NCBI RefSeq assembly: GCF_001610895.1
Contig: NZ_CP011274.1
Location: 33,875-97,874 of the forward strand
Direction: 5' to 3'
Length of the DNA: 64,000 nucleotides
From: Planctomyces sp. SH-PL62
Lineage (GTDB): Bacteria; Planctomycetota; Planctomycetia; Isosphaerales; Isosphaeraceae
Positions within the stretch are counted from its first letter, which is position 1. Every line of letters starts with the position of its first letter. Below, one piece after another: positions 8,802-17,235 of the stretch. The notes under the pieces are model-generated. The model saw only the letters and a program-made list of their open reading frames with translations, ran no database searches and was not told the DNA's origin. A program made the position numbers and the translations under genes.

Positions 8802-10898
8802 ATGTTGAGAGACTTGACGCGTCGTGGTTTGGCCGCCCTGGCGGTCGTGTGCTGGGCCGGATCGTCGGGCTTCGCGGCCGAGCCTCTCCTGGTCCGATCC
8901 GCACGATCGGGCGCCTGGTCCGCGAAGGAGACCTGGGAGCAGGGCCGCACGCCCGGGGCCGGCGACCGGGTCGTCGTCCGGGCCGGTCACCACGTCGACT
9001 ACGACGTGGTTTCCGAGGAGGTCGTCCGCCTGGTCCAGATCGCAGGGACGTTGGAGTTCGCCAGGGATCGGGACACCCGGCTGGAGGCCGGGCTCATCAC
9101 CATCACGACGTCCGAGGAGCCGTCGGAGGACGGGTTCGACTGCCACGCGGCGATGAAGGACATGGGCGCGATGCAAGACGCCTCCCGGCCCGCGCTCCTC
9201 GTAGGTCGGCCCGGAGCCCCGGTCGGCGCGGGGTTTTCGGCCTTGATCCGGCTGCATTACATCGAGGGGATGGACAGGCTCTCGTGCCCGGCCATCGTCT
9301 GCTGCGGCGGTCGGATGGAGTTTCACGGCCAGCCGATGCCGCACACCTGGTTGAAGATCCGCCAGACGGCGGACGCCGGCGCCTCGACTCTTCACGTCGA
9401 CGAGTGGGCCGGCGGTTGGAAGCAGGGGGACCACGTCATCGTCACCGGCACCCGCCGCCAGCGCGACGGCCGCGGGGTCGGCGGCGATTTTCTCGCGGGC
9501 GCCCAGACCGAGGAGCGCCGGATCGTCGGCGTCTCGCCCCGAGACTTCTCCGGCGGTTACCCGGTGAAGCTCGACCGGCCGCTGGCCTTCTCCCACTTCG
9601 CCGAGGGGAACTTCCGCGCCGAGGTCGCCAACCTCACGCGCAACGTCGTGGTGGAATCGGCCGAGCCCGCCGGCGTCCGCGGGCACACGATGTACCATCG
9701 GAAGTCGGCCGGGTCGATCAGCTACGCCGAGTTCCGTCACCTGGGCAAGCTCCATGAGAAGGGCCGCTACAGCATCCACTTCCACCTCGCCGGCGAGACC
9801 ATGCGAGGCAGTTCGGTGATCGGAGCGTCGATCTGGGACAGCCACAACCGCTGGATCACGATCCACGGCACCGACGCCCTGGTGGTGCGCGACGTCGTCG
9901 GCTACAAGAGCGTCGGCCACGGCTTCTTCCTGGAGAGCGGCTCGGAGGTCAACAACATCCTGGACCACAACCTGGCGGCGCTCGTCCTGCCCGGCAAGAC
10001 GCAGAATGAACAGGAAGTCCCCTTCGACCCCAACCGCGGCGCCGGCTTCTGGTGGGCCAACAGCCAGAACAGCTTCACCCGCAACGTGGCCGCCGAGTGC
10101 GCGGAATACGGCTACCGCTTCGATGTGAAGAAGACCGAGGACTACAACCCGGTCCGCCAGATCCGCCAGCCCGACGGGACCCTCGCGCCGAAGGACGTCC
10201 GCATCCTGCCGTTCGTCCGATTCGAGGACAATGAAGCGCACACCATGAAGTTCTTCTGCCTGAACCTGCGCGGGGTCACCAGGCCGGACCGGGGTTTGGA
10301 CTTCTACAGCCAGAACGAGAGCCTGTCGCGCGAGGCGGTCGAGGCGAGGCCCGAGCCGGGGCGCCCCTTCTGGATCCGCAACTTCCGCGGCTGGGAGGCC
10401 AACTGGGCCACCCACCTGGGGACGACCGGCGTCTTCATCGACGGCCTGGACGTCTTCCGCTCCGACGTGGCCGTCTGGCGCTCCATCATGGACGGCTCCG
10501 GGTTCCGCCGGATGACCACGAAGGACATGCGCGTGAACGACATCCACAATCCAATGAGCTCCGGCTACGCGCCGACGAGGGAGGAGTCCGAGAGAGGGGC
10601 CTTCCGCGGGCTCTCAAGCTTCAAGGACGACATGCCGCCGACCACGGTGATCACGTCGGCCGTGCGGGAGGGGAACCTCGTCCGCGTCCGGGGATCAGTC
10701 GCCGATTCGAGCGATATCAAACGGGTGCTGGTCAACGGCCGCGAGGCGACCTCCACCCGCGGCAGCTTCGCCGAGTGGGAAGCGGTCCTCGAAGCGCCCT
10801 CCGGCGCGGCTCTCGAGGTCAGCGCCGGCGCCGAGGACGTCCAGGGCCACGTCGAGCCCAGGCCGCACGTCGTCGACGTCGAGCCTGCCGGCCTGTAA
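8802..10898 (+). CDS. Secreted G8-domain / right-handed beta-helix protein
   Basis: A 698-residue exported protein with a signal peptide at residues 1-25 (cleavage near GFAA-EP). The N-terminal third is a G8-like domain: a W...TWEQGRTPGAGDRVVVRAGHHV pattern with conserved Gly and Trp, as in CEMIP, TMEM2 and fibrocystin. The middle (about 280-520) has short beta-helix rungs such as HNRWITIHGTDALVVRDVVG and HGFFLESGSEVNNILDHNL. The C-terminal 80 residues look like an Ig-like or CBM-like sandwich (TVITSAVREGNLVRVRGSVAD). A role in binding or cutting an extracellular glycan is inferred from the relatives. The TAA stop abuts a MITE-like repeat directly, so the natural C-terminus may have been altered. 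Confidence 0.8.
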   Translation: MLRDLTRRGLAALAVVCWAGSSGFAAEPLLVRSARSGAWSAKETWEQGRTPGAGDRVVVRAGHHVDYDVVSEEVVRLVQIAGTLEFARDRDTRLEAGLITITTSEEPSEDGFDCHAAMKDMGAMQDASRPALLVGRPGAPVGAGFSALIRLHYIEGMDRLSCPAIVCCGGRMEFHGQPMPHTWLKIRQTADAGASTLHVDEWAGGWKQGDHVIVTGTRRQRDGRGVGGDFLAGAQTEERRIVGVSPRDFSGGYPVKLDRPLAFSHFAEGNFRAEVANLTRNVVVESAEPAGVRGHTMYHRKSAGSISYAEFRHLGKLHEKGRYSIHFHLAGETMRGSSVIGASIWDSHNRWITIHGTDALVVRDVVGYKSVGHGFFLESGSEVNNILDHNLAALVLPGKTQNEQEVPFDPNRGAGFWWANSQNSFTRNVAAECAEYGYRFDVKKTEDYNPVRQIRQPDGTLAPKDVRILPFVRFEDNEAHTMKFFCLNLRGVTRPDRGLDFYSQNESLSREAVEARPEPGRPFWIRNFRGWEANWATHLGTTGVFIDGLDVFRSDVAVWRSIMDGSGFRRMTTKDMRVNDIHNPMSSGYAPTREESERGAFRGLSSFKDDMPPTTVITSAVREGNLVRVRGSVADSSDIKRVLVNGREATSTRGSFAEWEAVLEAPSGAALEVSAGAEDVQGHVEPRPHVVDVEPAGL

Positions 10899-11145
10899 GA
10901 GTCTGTCCCGGAAGTGTGCCTCGGTCCGATCGACGGCCTTCCCCCCTTGCGGGGGAAGGTGGCCCGAAGGGCCGGATGAGGGGGGGACGAGCACGGAAGC
11001 CGTCGGCGTTTTCGAAAGGCCGGACTGCGAATCCCGACGCTCGACTTGCTCGTCCCCCCCTCATCTGACGCCTTCGGCGTCTGTCTTCCCCCGCCGGGGG
11101 GGAGACCGTTCCAGCTCGCCTTTCCCCCCTATATGGGACAGGCTC
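10899..11145. mobile_element. MITE-like palindromic element with IS5-type ends
   Basis: A 247-bp element with imperfect terminal inverted repeats: GAGTCTGTCCCGGAAGTG at the left (10899) and, read inward from the right, GAGCCTGTCCCATATAGG (from 11145). Inside are two long arms (about 10932-10992 and 11047-11107) that are near complements of each other and contain nested hairpins (GGCCCGAAGGGCC; GACGCCTTCGGCGTC). The termini match the end of the truncated IS5-type element at 17201 (GAGACTGTCCCATAAGTG). Flanks are TAA on the left and CAA on the right, close to a TNA target duplication. It encodes nothing convincing, and it may act as a transcription terminator for the gene before it. Confidence 0.65.
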
Positions 11146-11670
11146 CAAGCCGACGAACCGGTAAGCCTCACACTTCGATCATGTGGCGACCTCGCGCCGA
11201 GGGGGACGAATACGCCGCCCCCTCGGCACCGCTTCGGCGTCGCGGCCGCCTTCCGGCCATCGTCGGCGAACGTTTTTGATGACGGCCGTCCGCAGGAGCC
11301 CCTAGCCTCCGTTCCGGTACTGGAATTGAGGAGCGATCCGCCCTGTGCTATAGTCGTCCCCTGGTTTCCACGCCCGACGACTTCCTGGCCAGTTGAAAAC
11401 ACTCTCGATGATCCCGTCCTCCCGCTCATCTCGCCCCACGCCGCCTTGAGCCGCCCGCAATCGGGTGTGACTGCGGCTTCGTCGATGCTCTTCGCCCACG
11501 CCGGCTGAGAGTCCGTATCGACCCGCCCCATAGCTCGGGATCCTCCCCTTCCTCGGCTCATCGAGGTTGCGGCGGCGATCCGTCGCTTTGTCGATCAGAA
11601 CGTCAGATCCAGTGAGCCAAGCCCTGCGTCGGGGTTCCGTCCCGACTCCGTGCACATGGAAAGAATGTCT
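11146..11670. other. Intergenic region and long leader of the SulP gene
   Basis: About 525 bases between the MITE-like element and the transporter. A good promoter candidate lies at 11326-11354, which would leave a leader of roughly 310 bases. I could not fold it into a known riboswitch by eye, and no coding frame in it is convincing. Confidence 0.5.
11326..11354 (+). promoter_or_regulatory. Candidate sigma70 promoter of the SulP transporter gene
   Basis: TTGAGG (11326-11331), a 17-base spacer, and TATAGT (11349-11354): four of six and five of six matches to the consensus boxes with ideal spacing, in an otherwise GC-rich region. Confidence 0.45.
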
Positions 11671-13146
11671 ATGCAGCGAATCCAATCCGAGTGGTTCTCC
11701 AACATCAAGGGAGACCTGCTCGCCGGGACCGTCGTGGCCCTGGCCCTCATCCCCGAGGCCATCGCCTTCTCCATCATCGCCGGTGTGGACCCGAAGGTCG
11801 GGCTCTACGCGTCATTCTGCATCGCGGTCGTGGCGGCGTTCTTCGGCGGCAGGCCGGGGATGATTTCCGCCGCCACGGGGGCGATGGCCCTCGTGATGGT
11901 CAGCCTGGTCAAGACGCACGGCCTGGAGTATCTCCTGGCCGCCACCATCCTCACCGGCGTGCTCCAGATCCTGGCCGGGCTCTTCAAGCTCGGGGCGCTC
12001 ATCCGGTTCGTGTCGCGGTCGGTGGTCACGGGATTCGTCAACGCGCTGGCGATCCTCATCTTCTGGGCCCAGGTGCCCGAGCTGGTCGGCGGCACCTGGC
12101 ACGTCTATCCGATGGTGGCCGCCGGGTTGGCGATCATTTATCTGCTGCCGCGAGTGACGAAGACCGTCCCCTCCGCGCTCGTCTGCATCATCGCCCTGAC
12201 CATCGTGGCGATGGTGACCAAGATGCCGCTCCGGACGGTGGGCGACATGGGCCGACTTCCCTCGGATTTCCCGGCCTTCCTGCTCCCGAACGTCCCGCTG
12301 ACCTGGGAGACGTTGAGGATCATCCTCCCCTACTCGTGCACGCTGGCGGTGGTCGGCCTGCTCGAATCGATGATGACCGCCACCATCGTCGACGACATGA
12401 CCGACACCCACAGCGACAAGAATCGCGAATGCGCCGGGCAGGGCGTCGGCAACATCGTCGCCGGACTCTTCGGCGGGATGGCGGGCTGTGCGATGATCGG
12501 CCAGTCGGTCATCAACATCAAGTCGGGCGGCCGGACCCGGCTCTCGACGCTCTTCGCGGGCCTGTTCCTGCTCTTCCTCATCCTGGTCCTGAGCGATTGG
12601 GTGCGACGGATTCCGATGGCCGCCCTGGTGGCGGTGATGACGATGGTCTCCATCGGCACCTTCAATTGGGCCTCGCTCAAGAATCTCGTCGTCCACCCGA
12701 AAAGTTCCAGCTTCGTCATGCTGGCGACGGTGGTCGTGACGGTGGCGACCGGCGACCTGGCCAGGGGGGTCCTGGTCGGCGTCCTCCTGAGCACGCTCTT
12801 CTTCGCCATGAAGGTCGAGCGAATCGTGCACGTCCGGCCCGAGCTGGTCGACGGCGGCAAGAAGTGCGTCTACCACGTGAGCGGGCAGCTCTTCTTCGTC
12901 TCCTCGCACGCGTTCATCCGCGGCTTCGACTTCACTCAGGACGTCGAGCGCGTCGAGATCGAGTTCACCCACGCCCACTTCTGGGACATCTCGGCGATTT
13001 CGGCCCTCGACAAGGTCGTCTTGAAGTTCCGTCGCAAGGGGGTCGAGGTCGAGCTGGTCGGCCTGAACGAGGCCAGCTCGACGATGATCGACCGCCACGG
13101 CGACCACGACGGGCCCGAGGCCCTGGAGCTGACCGCAAGCCACTGA
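11671..13146 (+). CDS. SulP-family anion transporter with STAS domain
   Basis: A 491-residue transporter (SLC26/SulP). The start at 11671 is preferred because GGAAAG lies six bases upstream; in-frame ATGs at 11656 and 11665 and a GTG at 11650 are alternatives. The N-terminal signature [20 protein letters not shown] is followed by about 10-12 membrane helices to residue 390. A cytoplasmic STAS domain ends the protein ([20 protein letters not shown]). The substrate could be bicarbonate, sulfate or another anion. A carbonic anhydrase gene 900 bases downstream on the opposite strand favours bicarbonate, but this is context only. A hairpin follows the stop. Confidence 0.92.
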   Translation: MQRIQSEWFSNIKGDLLAGTVVALALIPEAIAFSIIAGVDPKVGLYASFCIAVVAAFFGGRPGMISAATGAMALVMVSLVKTHGLEYLLAATILTGVLQILAGLFKLGALIRFVSRSVVTGFVNALAILIFWAQVPELVGGTWHVYPMVAAGLAIIYLLPRVTKTVPSALVCIIALTIVAMVTKMPLRTVGDMGRLPSDFPAFLLPNVPLTWETLRIILPYSCTLAVVGLLESMMTATIVDDMTDTHSDKNRECAGQGVGNIVAGLFGGMAGCAMIGQSVINIKSGGRTRLSTLFAGLFLLFLILVLSDWVRRIPMAALVAVMTMVSIGTFNWASLKNLVVHPKSSSFVMLATVVVTVATGDLARGVLVGVLLSTLFFAMKVERIVHVRPELVDGGKKCVYHVSGQLFFVSSHAFIRGFDFTQDVERVEIEFTHAHFWDISAISALDKVVLKFRRKGVEVELVGLNEASSTMIDRHGDHDGPEALELTASH

Positions 13147-13191
13147 CCAACGACCCCTGAACTTCCCCTCTCCTCGACTGGAAGTCGTCCC

Positions 13192-13226
13192 GGCGTCACG
13201 GCCCTCCGCAGGACGGCCGTGACGCC
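13192..13226 (+). terminator. Hairpin after the SulP gene
   Basis: A perfect 12-bp stem (GGCGTCACGGCC at 13192-13203; complement at 13215-13226) with an 11-base loop, 45 bases after the stop. It has no T-tract, so intrinsic termination is plausible rather than certain. Confidence 0.5.
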
Positions 13227-13329
13227 CATCCCCCGAACATCAAGGGCGTTCCGTCCGGTGGGTGGACGGGGCGGTGGGCTCCTTCACGAATCCGATGGAC
13301 CTCGGGTCGGATTCGCGATAGCATCAAAT

Positions 13330-13343
13330 TGAATGCAAATTCA
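13330..13343 (+). promoter_or_regulatory. Candidate operator of the toxin-antitoxin operon
   Basis: The inverted repeat TGAAT-GCAA-ATTCA, inside an AT-rich patch that also carries a direct repeat CAAATT (13325 and 13336). It lies just ahead of the antitoxin ribosome site, where Phd/YefM antitoxins usually bind to repress themselves. Confidence 0.3.
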
Positions 13344-13361
13344 GTGCAAGGAGCCCGGCCC

Positions 13362-13658
13362 ATGCTCGACCTCACCAACGACATCGACTCCCTCTCGGAG
13401 TTCAAGCGGCGCACGCCCGAGTTCATCAGGCGGCTCAAGGCCGAGGGCCGCCCGGTCGTCCTCACCGTCAACGGCAAGGCCGAGGTGGTCGTGCAGGACG
13501 CGGCCTCTTACCAGAGGCTCGTCGAGATCGCCGAACGGGTCGAGCGGATGGACGCCCTGCGGGCTTCGCTCGAGGACATGAAGGCGGGCCGCGTCTCCCC
13601 GGCCGAGGACATGCTCGCCGAGATGAGGCGGATCCTCGACGCGAAGAAGGCCCGATGA
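13362..13658 (+). CDS. Phd/YefM-family antitoxin
   Basis: A 98-residue protein starting at the ATG at 13362, with AAGGAG at 13348-13353. The N-terminal half is the DNA-binding and dimerisation fold of the Phd/YefM family: DIDSLSEFKRRTPEFIRRL, then GRPVVLTVNGKAEVVVQDA. The C-terminal half is a charged helix that would wrap around the toxin. Its last codons overlap the toxin start by four bases (ATGA), the usual coupling. Probably represses its own promoter through the AT-rich repeats upstream. A degenerate copy of this gene lies at 51778-51933. Confidence 0.9.
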   Translation: MLDLTNDIDSLSEFKRRTPEFIRRLKAEGRPVVLTVNGKAEVVVQDAASYQRLVEIAERVERMDALRASLEDMKAGRVSPAEDMLAEMRRILDAKKAR

Positions 13659-13966
13659 CGTACCGGGTCGTCGTCACCGCACGGGCGCGGGTCGACGCCC
13701 TGGAGGCGTTCCTCTGGCTCGCCGAACGGTCGCCCGATGCGGCCGAACGCTGGCGTCTCGCCTTGCAGGAAGCCATCGAAGGGCTGTCGACGATGCCCGA
13801 GCGGCATCCCGTGGCCGAGGAGGAATCCGAACGTCTCGGCGTCGCCCTCAGGTAGATGCTCTACGGACGCCGTCGCGGCACTTATCGCCTGCTCTTCTCC
13901 ATCCAGGACGACGTCGTGACGCTCCACTACGTCCGCCACGCCTCCCGAGGGCCGATCGAGCCCTGA
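13655..13966 (+). pseudogene. ParE/RelE-family toxin interrupted by an amber codon
   Basis: Read from the ATG at 13655, the protein begins MTYRVVVTARARVDALEAF and keeps a good ParE/RelE pattern to GVALR, then meets TAG at 13853-13855. Immediately after it, in the same frame, the family's C-terminal half continues: MLYGRRRGTYRLLF, then VVTLHYVRHASRG, ending at 13964-13966. Family members usually have Gln or Arg-Gln before LLYGRRRGTYR, so a single CAG-to-TAG change explains the break. The first fragment (66 residues) lacks the active C-terminal strand pair, so the toxin is probably inactive. The antitoxin gene is intact. A sequencing error or suppression of the amber codon are the alternatives. 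Confidence 0.8.
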
Positions 13967-14035
13967 CCTTCGTCGGAAGCGACGGCGGTGCGGGCCGGGG
14001 CTCGGCGTGCAGTCGGCGCGAGCCCCGCGCGAGGT

Positions 14036-14983
14036 TCAGGCGGTGCCCTCGGCGATCGGGACGCCGTTGGGCTCCGCGCCGTCGTGGGATGGGGTCGGCC
14101 TGCTGCGGGGGGCGCCGTCGCGCTTCAGGATCTGCGCCATCTGGATGGCGAGGGCGTGGAATTCCCGGGGGTTGGAGGGGGCCGCGACGAGGTGGACGTT
14201 CTCGTCGGAGCGCGACGCGGTCGGGTCGACGGGCATGCAGACCTGGTGGTTGCGGATGTTGTGCACGCCGTACAGGACCTCCACCTCCCACTTGCCGCTG
14301 GTCTCGACTTCCTGGCGGAGGCCGAACGCCGTCTGGGCGGCGTTGATGCAGACGGCCGACTCGATCAGGGCCTCGCGATATCCGGGCTCGTCGCGGGCGT
14401 TGGGCCCCCAGACCTCCTTGAAGCCGTTGGCCGCCTCGCGGACCGCGACGAAGATGCTCTGGGTGAGGGAGCGGAGCACCGGCGAGACCGATTTCGACCA
14501 GAACCGCAGCGGTCGGAGATAGGAGTCGACCGCGGCCGTGACGGCCCCGCAGCCGCTGTGGCCCAGCACCACGACGACGCGGATGCTCTCGCTCAGGTTC
14601 ACCAGCGCGTAGTCGACGCTCGCCTGGCAGACGTCGCCCATCACGTTGCCGGCCACCCGGATCACGAACAGGTCGTTGAACCCCTGGCCGAACAGCATCT
14701 CGGTCGGCACCCGGGCGTCCGAACAACCGACCACCACCGCGAACGGCGACTGCCTGGGCATCTCGCCGTACGTCCTCGGCATCCCCATCTCCAGGCCGTT
14801 GCACGACACGATGTAGCGCGGCTCGCCCGGGGACGGGGTCCGCGTCCGGCAGCTCTCCATCCAGTGGGAGAACATCCGATTCCCATCCTCGAGCACGCGG
14901 CGGGCTGCCTCCGCGTCGGGAGGCACGGGCTTGGCCGAAGGATTGTCCGCGTCGAATCGGTAGATGTAATCGATCGTATTCAT
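14036..14983 (-). CDS. Beta-class carbonic anhydrase (long form)
   Basis: A 315-residue enzyme interconverting CO2 and bicarbonate. The start at 14983 follows AGGGG; an ATG at 15001 would add six residues. Zinc-site motifs are present: CSDARVP (about residue 87, first Cys and the Asp-Arg dyad) and GHSGCGAV (His and second Cys). The protein is longer than the usual 200-230 residues. It has an N-terminal extension of about 75 residues and an insert of about 90 residues between GHSGCGAV and the late GVHNIRNHQV region, and it ends in a polar Pro-rich tail. It may work with the nearby SulP transporter in bicarbonate supply (inference). Confidence 0.9.
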   Translation of the reverse strand: MNTIDYIYRFDADNPSAKPVPPDAEAARRVLEDGNRMFSHWMESCRTRTPSPGEPRYIVSCNGLEMGMPRTYGEMPRQSPFAVVVGCSDARVPTEMLFGQGFNDLFVIRVAGNVMGDVCQASVDYALVNLSESIRVVVVLGHSGCGAVTAAVDSYLRPLRFWSKSVSPVLRSLTQSIFVAVREAANGFKEVWGPNARDEPGYREALIESAVCINAAQTAFGLRQEVETSGKWEVEVLYGVHNIRNHQVCMPVDPTASRSDENVHLVAAPSNPREFHALAIQMAQILKRDGAPRSRPTPSHDGAEPNGVPIAEGTA

Positions 14984-15213
14984 GTAAGCCCCTGCCGACA
15001 TCCCAGAACGTCCCCGCGCGTGGTCGACGTCGCGCGGTATAATTAAAGGATACTCATTAGGGGCCCGGGGGTCTCCCTCGCGTTTCGCGAATTTCGGGCC
15101 CGGCGCGGGCTCGCGTTCAGGCCCGGGGTCGAGAGGACGCGGGCCTTCCGCCCGCGCCGGGGACGGCTCCCCGGACCGCCCGTCCTCGGACGGGGGCGGG
15201 CGATCGGGACGCG

Positions 15214-15249
15214 CATGAAGAAGCCCCCGGCTCTCCGTAGCCCGGGGGC
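15214..15249 (-). terminator. Terminator of the small minus-strand gene
   Basis: An 8-bp GC stem (GCCCCCGG at 15223-15230 with CCGGGGGC at 15242-15249). Read on the minus strand it is followed by CTTCTT. It lies 46 bases beyond the stop of the gene at 15295-15534. Confidence 0.55.
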
Positions 15250-15294
15250 GAACCTACCCGCTCATGTTTCTGCGATCCGTTCCGGCGCAACCGC

Positions 15295-15534
15295 TCAGGC
15301 GACCAATTGGGCCTCGTCCGGCGCCGCTTTGGCGACTTCCCGAGCCGCCTCGAACAGCGGGTAGGAATCCACCTTCACCGGAGCGAGAGCCGGCGACCTG
15401 CCTTCCAGCACGTCGATCTTCTTGCGCAGCCGGGCGCTGACGCCCGCGTGCGCCGCCTGGCTCTGAAGCGCGTGGAAGAGTTTCGGGCCGGCCTCGGGGC
15501 CATACTTCCGGACGTAGTTTTCGAGCCGCCTCAT
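15295..15534 (-). CDS. Small basic protein of unknown function
   Basis: A 79-residue protein starting MRRLENYVRKYGPEAGPKLF, with a purine-rich GGAGAGG about 12 bases upstream. It is helical and basic in its first half (KLFHALQSQAAHAGVSARLRKKIDVLEG) and acidic at the end. No family is recognised. Its own terminator and consistent codon use argue that it is a real gene. Confidence 0.55.
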   Translation of the reverse strand: MRRLENYVRKYGPEAGPKLFHALQSQAAHAGVSARLRKKIDVLEGRSPALAPVKVDSYPLFEAAREVAKAAPDEAQLVA

Positions 15535-16137
15535 CCCCGTTTCCCCTCTCCGGCCGTCTGGCCGATTTTAACCCTCGTTTGCTACCTTAAGTACGTCCGG
15601 GTCCAGGACTTGGTTCGGATTTGATGGTTGTTTCCGGGCGACGTTTCCGAAAATTTCGTGCGTCCCGTCCACGGACGCCGTCGACCCCGTGTCGAGGCCG
15701 ACGAACAGCCTCCCAATCGCGAGGGGCGAGAGTTAGGCCGTCCGCGAAGCCCCGACCAATGTCTCCGCCGTGTTCGGCGCCCGGCCGGCCGTCCGCTTCC
15801 CGTACGGCGACGCTACGTTCGACATGTGGGACGGCCTGGGCGTCACGCCGGCCGTCGTGGGCGCGGTCGTCGCCACGCATTTCGTGGAGCTTCTGGCGGC
15901 GGTTCGAAGAGGACGGTCGTCTTCGCGGGTCGGGTGGCGAATAGCTGAGCGAGACGGCGGGTGCCACGACGACGAGACAACCCACCGCGTCGTTCCCGTC
16001 CCCCCTGCTCCCTGGTATGGTTGACATGCTTTGGCCGTGATGGAAGAGCAGCCATTCGGTCGCCCTCCTCCCATCGCGCGAAGCCTCGGCATCCCGGAAC
16101 GACGATCACCTCGCGTCAACACCCCGGAGAGGCACCG
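15535..16137. other. Intergenic region before the truncated secreted protein
   Basis: About 600 bases. A less GC-rich patch at 15560-15660 could carry divergent promoters. Short open frames are present on both strands but none has a ribosome site and a recognisable product. Nothing else was seen. Confidence 0.4.
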
Positions 16138-16593
16138 ATGCGCAGACCAACCCCGATCACCGCGTGCGCCCTGACCGGTCTCGTCCTGCTCGCCGCGTCG
16201 GGCCGCGCCATGGCGGACTTCCTGCCCGGTCAGTTCATCACCCATTCGCAGGAAAGCTGGGGCGGGGCGCCCGCCCCGGGCAACGCGGCCCAACTGCTCA
16301 TGGACCGGTTCGATTTCGTGTACCCCACCGGGTCGGTCGAGGTCGGGGTGGGAGGTCCCGGCGGGTTCTCGGCCATCTTCACCAGCGGCCCGGCCGTCCT
16401 GGACTATCTCCCGGCGAGCGGCGGCCCCGACCCGCTGAACCAGGACCTGCTCGATCCGACCTCCACGAGTTCGGGCGTGCTCGGCGGGCAGGTCCTTGCG
16501 CTGCGGCTGAACGTCGACTTCAACAAAGCGGGATACCTGGTCGGTCGGATGATCGCCATCTCCCACCTCGTGTTCGCCTCGACCCACCCGTAG
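16138..16593 (+). pseudogene. Secreted protein truncated by an IS junction
   Basis: The ATG at 16138 has GGAGAGG about seven bases upstream. The product starts with a clear signal peptide (PITACALTGLVLLAASGRAMA) and continues as a Gly/Ser-rich exported protein (DFLPGQFITHSQESWGG, LRLNVDFNKAGYL) of the kind that often ends in a PEP-CTERM anchor. At about 16545 the sequence passes into an IS5-type transposase gene read backwards, so the last 16 or so residues (to the TAG at 16591) are not native. The real C-terminus, with any sorting signal, is lost. Probably non-functional. Confidence 0.65.
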
Positions 16594-17150
16594 AGCCTGA
16601 AGTTGTGATACTTCGAGTCGGCGTACATCCGCGTCACCTTCCCCATCGGCTGGCCGTCGAGGCGGGCGAACAACTCGGTGGCGGCCCGGGCGTCGTCCAC
16701 CGAGGCGGCCGTCACGAGCACGGCGAGCAGCAACCCCATGGAGTCCACGACGATGTGGCGTTTCCGCCCGTCGACGTTCTTGGCGTTGTCGCGGCCCCGT
16801 TGTTCGCCGCCGGAGGTCGAGTCGACCGACTGGCTGTCGACGCTGGCCGTGGTCCGGGGCCGATAGGGCTTCTCCTTCGTCCGCACCTTCCGCCGCAGGG
16901 CGTCGTGGACGCGGTCGAGCGTGCCGTTCGACCGCCACTCGTCGAAGTAACGCCAAGCCGTGCTGCGGGGAGGGAAGCCCTCGGGCAGGTATCGCCGCTG
17001 GCAACCCGTGCGGAGCATGTAGAGGATCGCGTCGAGGACCTCGCGGACGTCGGTCCTGCGCGGCCGTCCGCCGGGATAGACCGGGATCAGCGGCTCGATC
17101 AAGGCCCACTGCTCGTCGCTGATGTCGCTGGGGTAGCGTCGGGTTCTCAT
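16546..17150 (-). pseudogene. IS5-family transposase, 3' end deleted
   Basis: The start at 17150 (GGGAGG just upstream) gives MRTRRYPSDISDEQWALIEP, the usual opening of this group. The DDE domain is partly there: TTASVDSQSVDSTSGGE holds the first Asp and GRKRHIVVDSMGLLLAVLVT the second. The third catalytic residue normally lies in a WVVERTFAWLGR-like segment, but after VEANTRWEMAIIRP the frame enters the neighbouring gene and that segment is absent. The protein therefore lacks its catalytic Glu and cannot be active on its own. Confidence 0.85.
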
Positions 17151-17201
17151 CTCCTCCCTACGCCGCCCAATGCCTCTTTGTTCCACTTATGGGACAGTCT
17201 C
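16546..17201 (-). mobile_element. Remnant of an IS5-family element
   Basis: One terminal repeat is intact at the right (GGGACAGTCTC ending at 17201, so the element begins GAGACTGTCCCATAAGTGG on the minus strand). It is followed outside by TAA, a fit for the TNA target of IS1031-type elements. The left part, including the other terminus, is missing: homology stops near 16546 inside the transposase gene. The same terminal sequence bounds the MITE-like element at 10899-11145. Confidence 0.75.
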
Positions 17202-17235
17202 TAAGTGATGGCGTTCATGTTCGGAGCGACACTAC

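Noticed and set aside
15770..16024. A short open frame upstream of the truncated secreted protein
   Set aside because: No ribosome site, no homology pattern, and a mixed codon bias. Not better than chance.
16404..17186. An apparently complete 260-residue transposase
   Set aside because: The last part is backward reading of the neighbouring secreted-protein gene, the third catalytic residue segment is missing, and the first 12 residues precede a better start at 17150.
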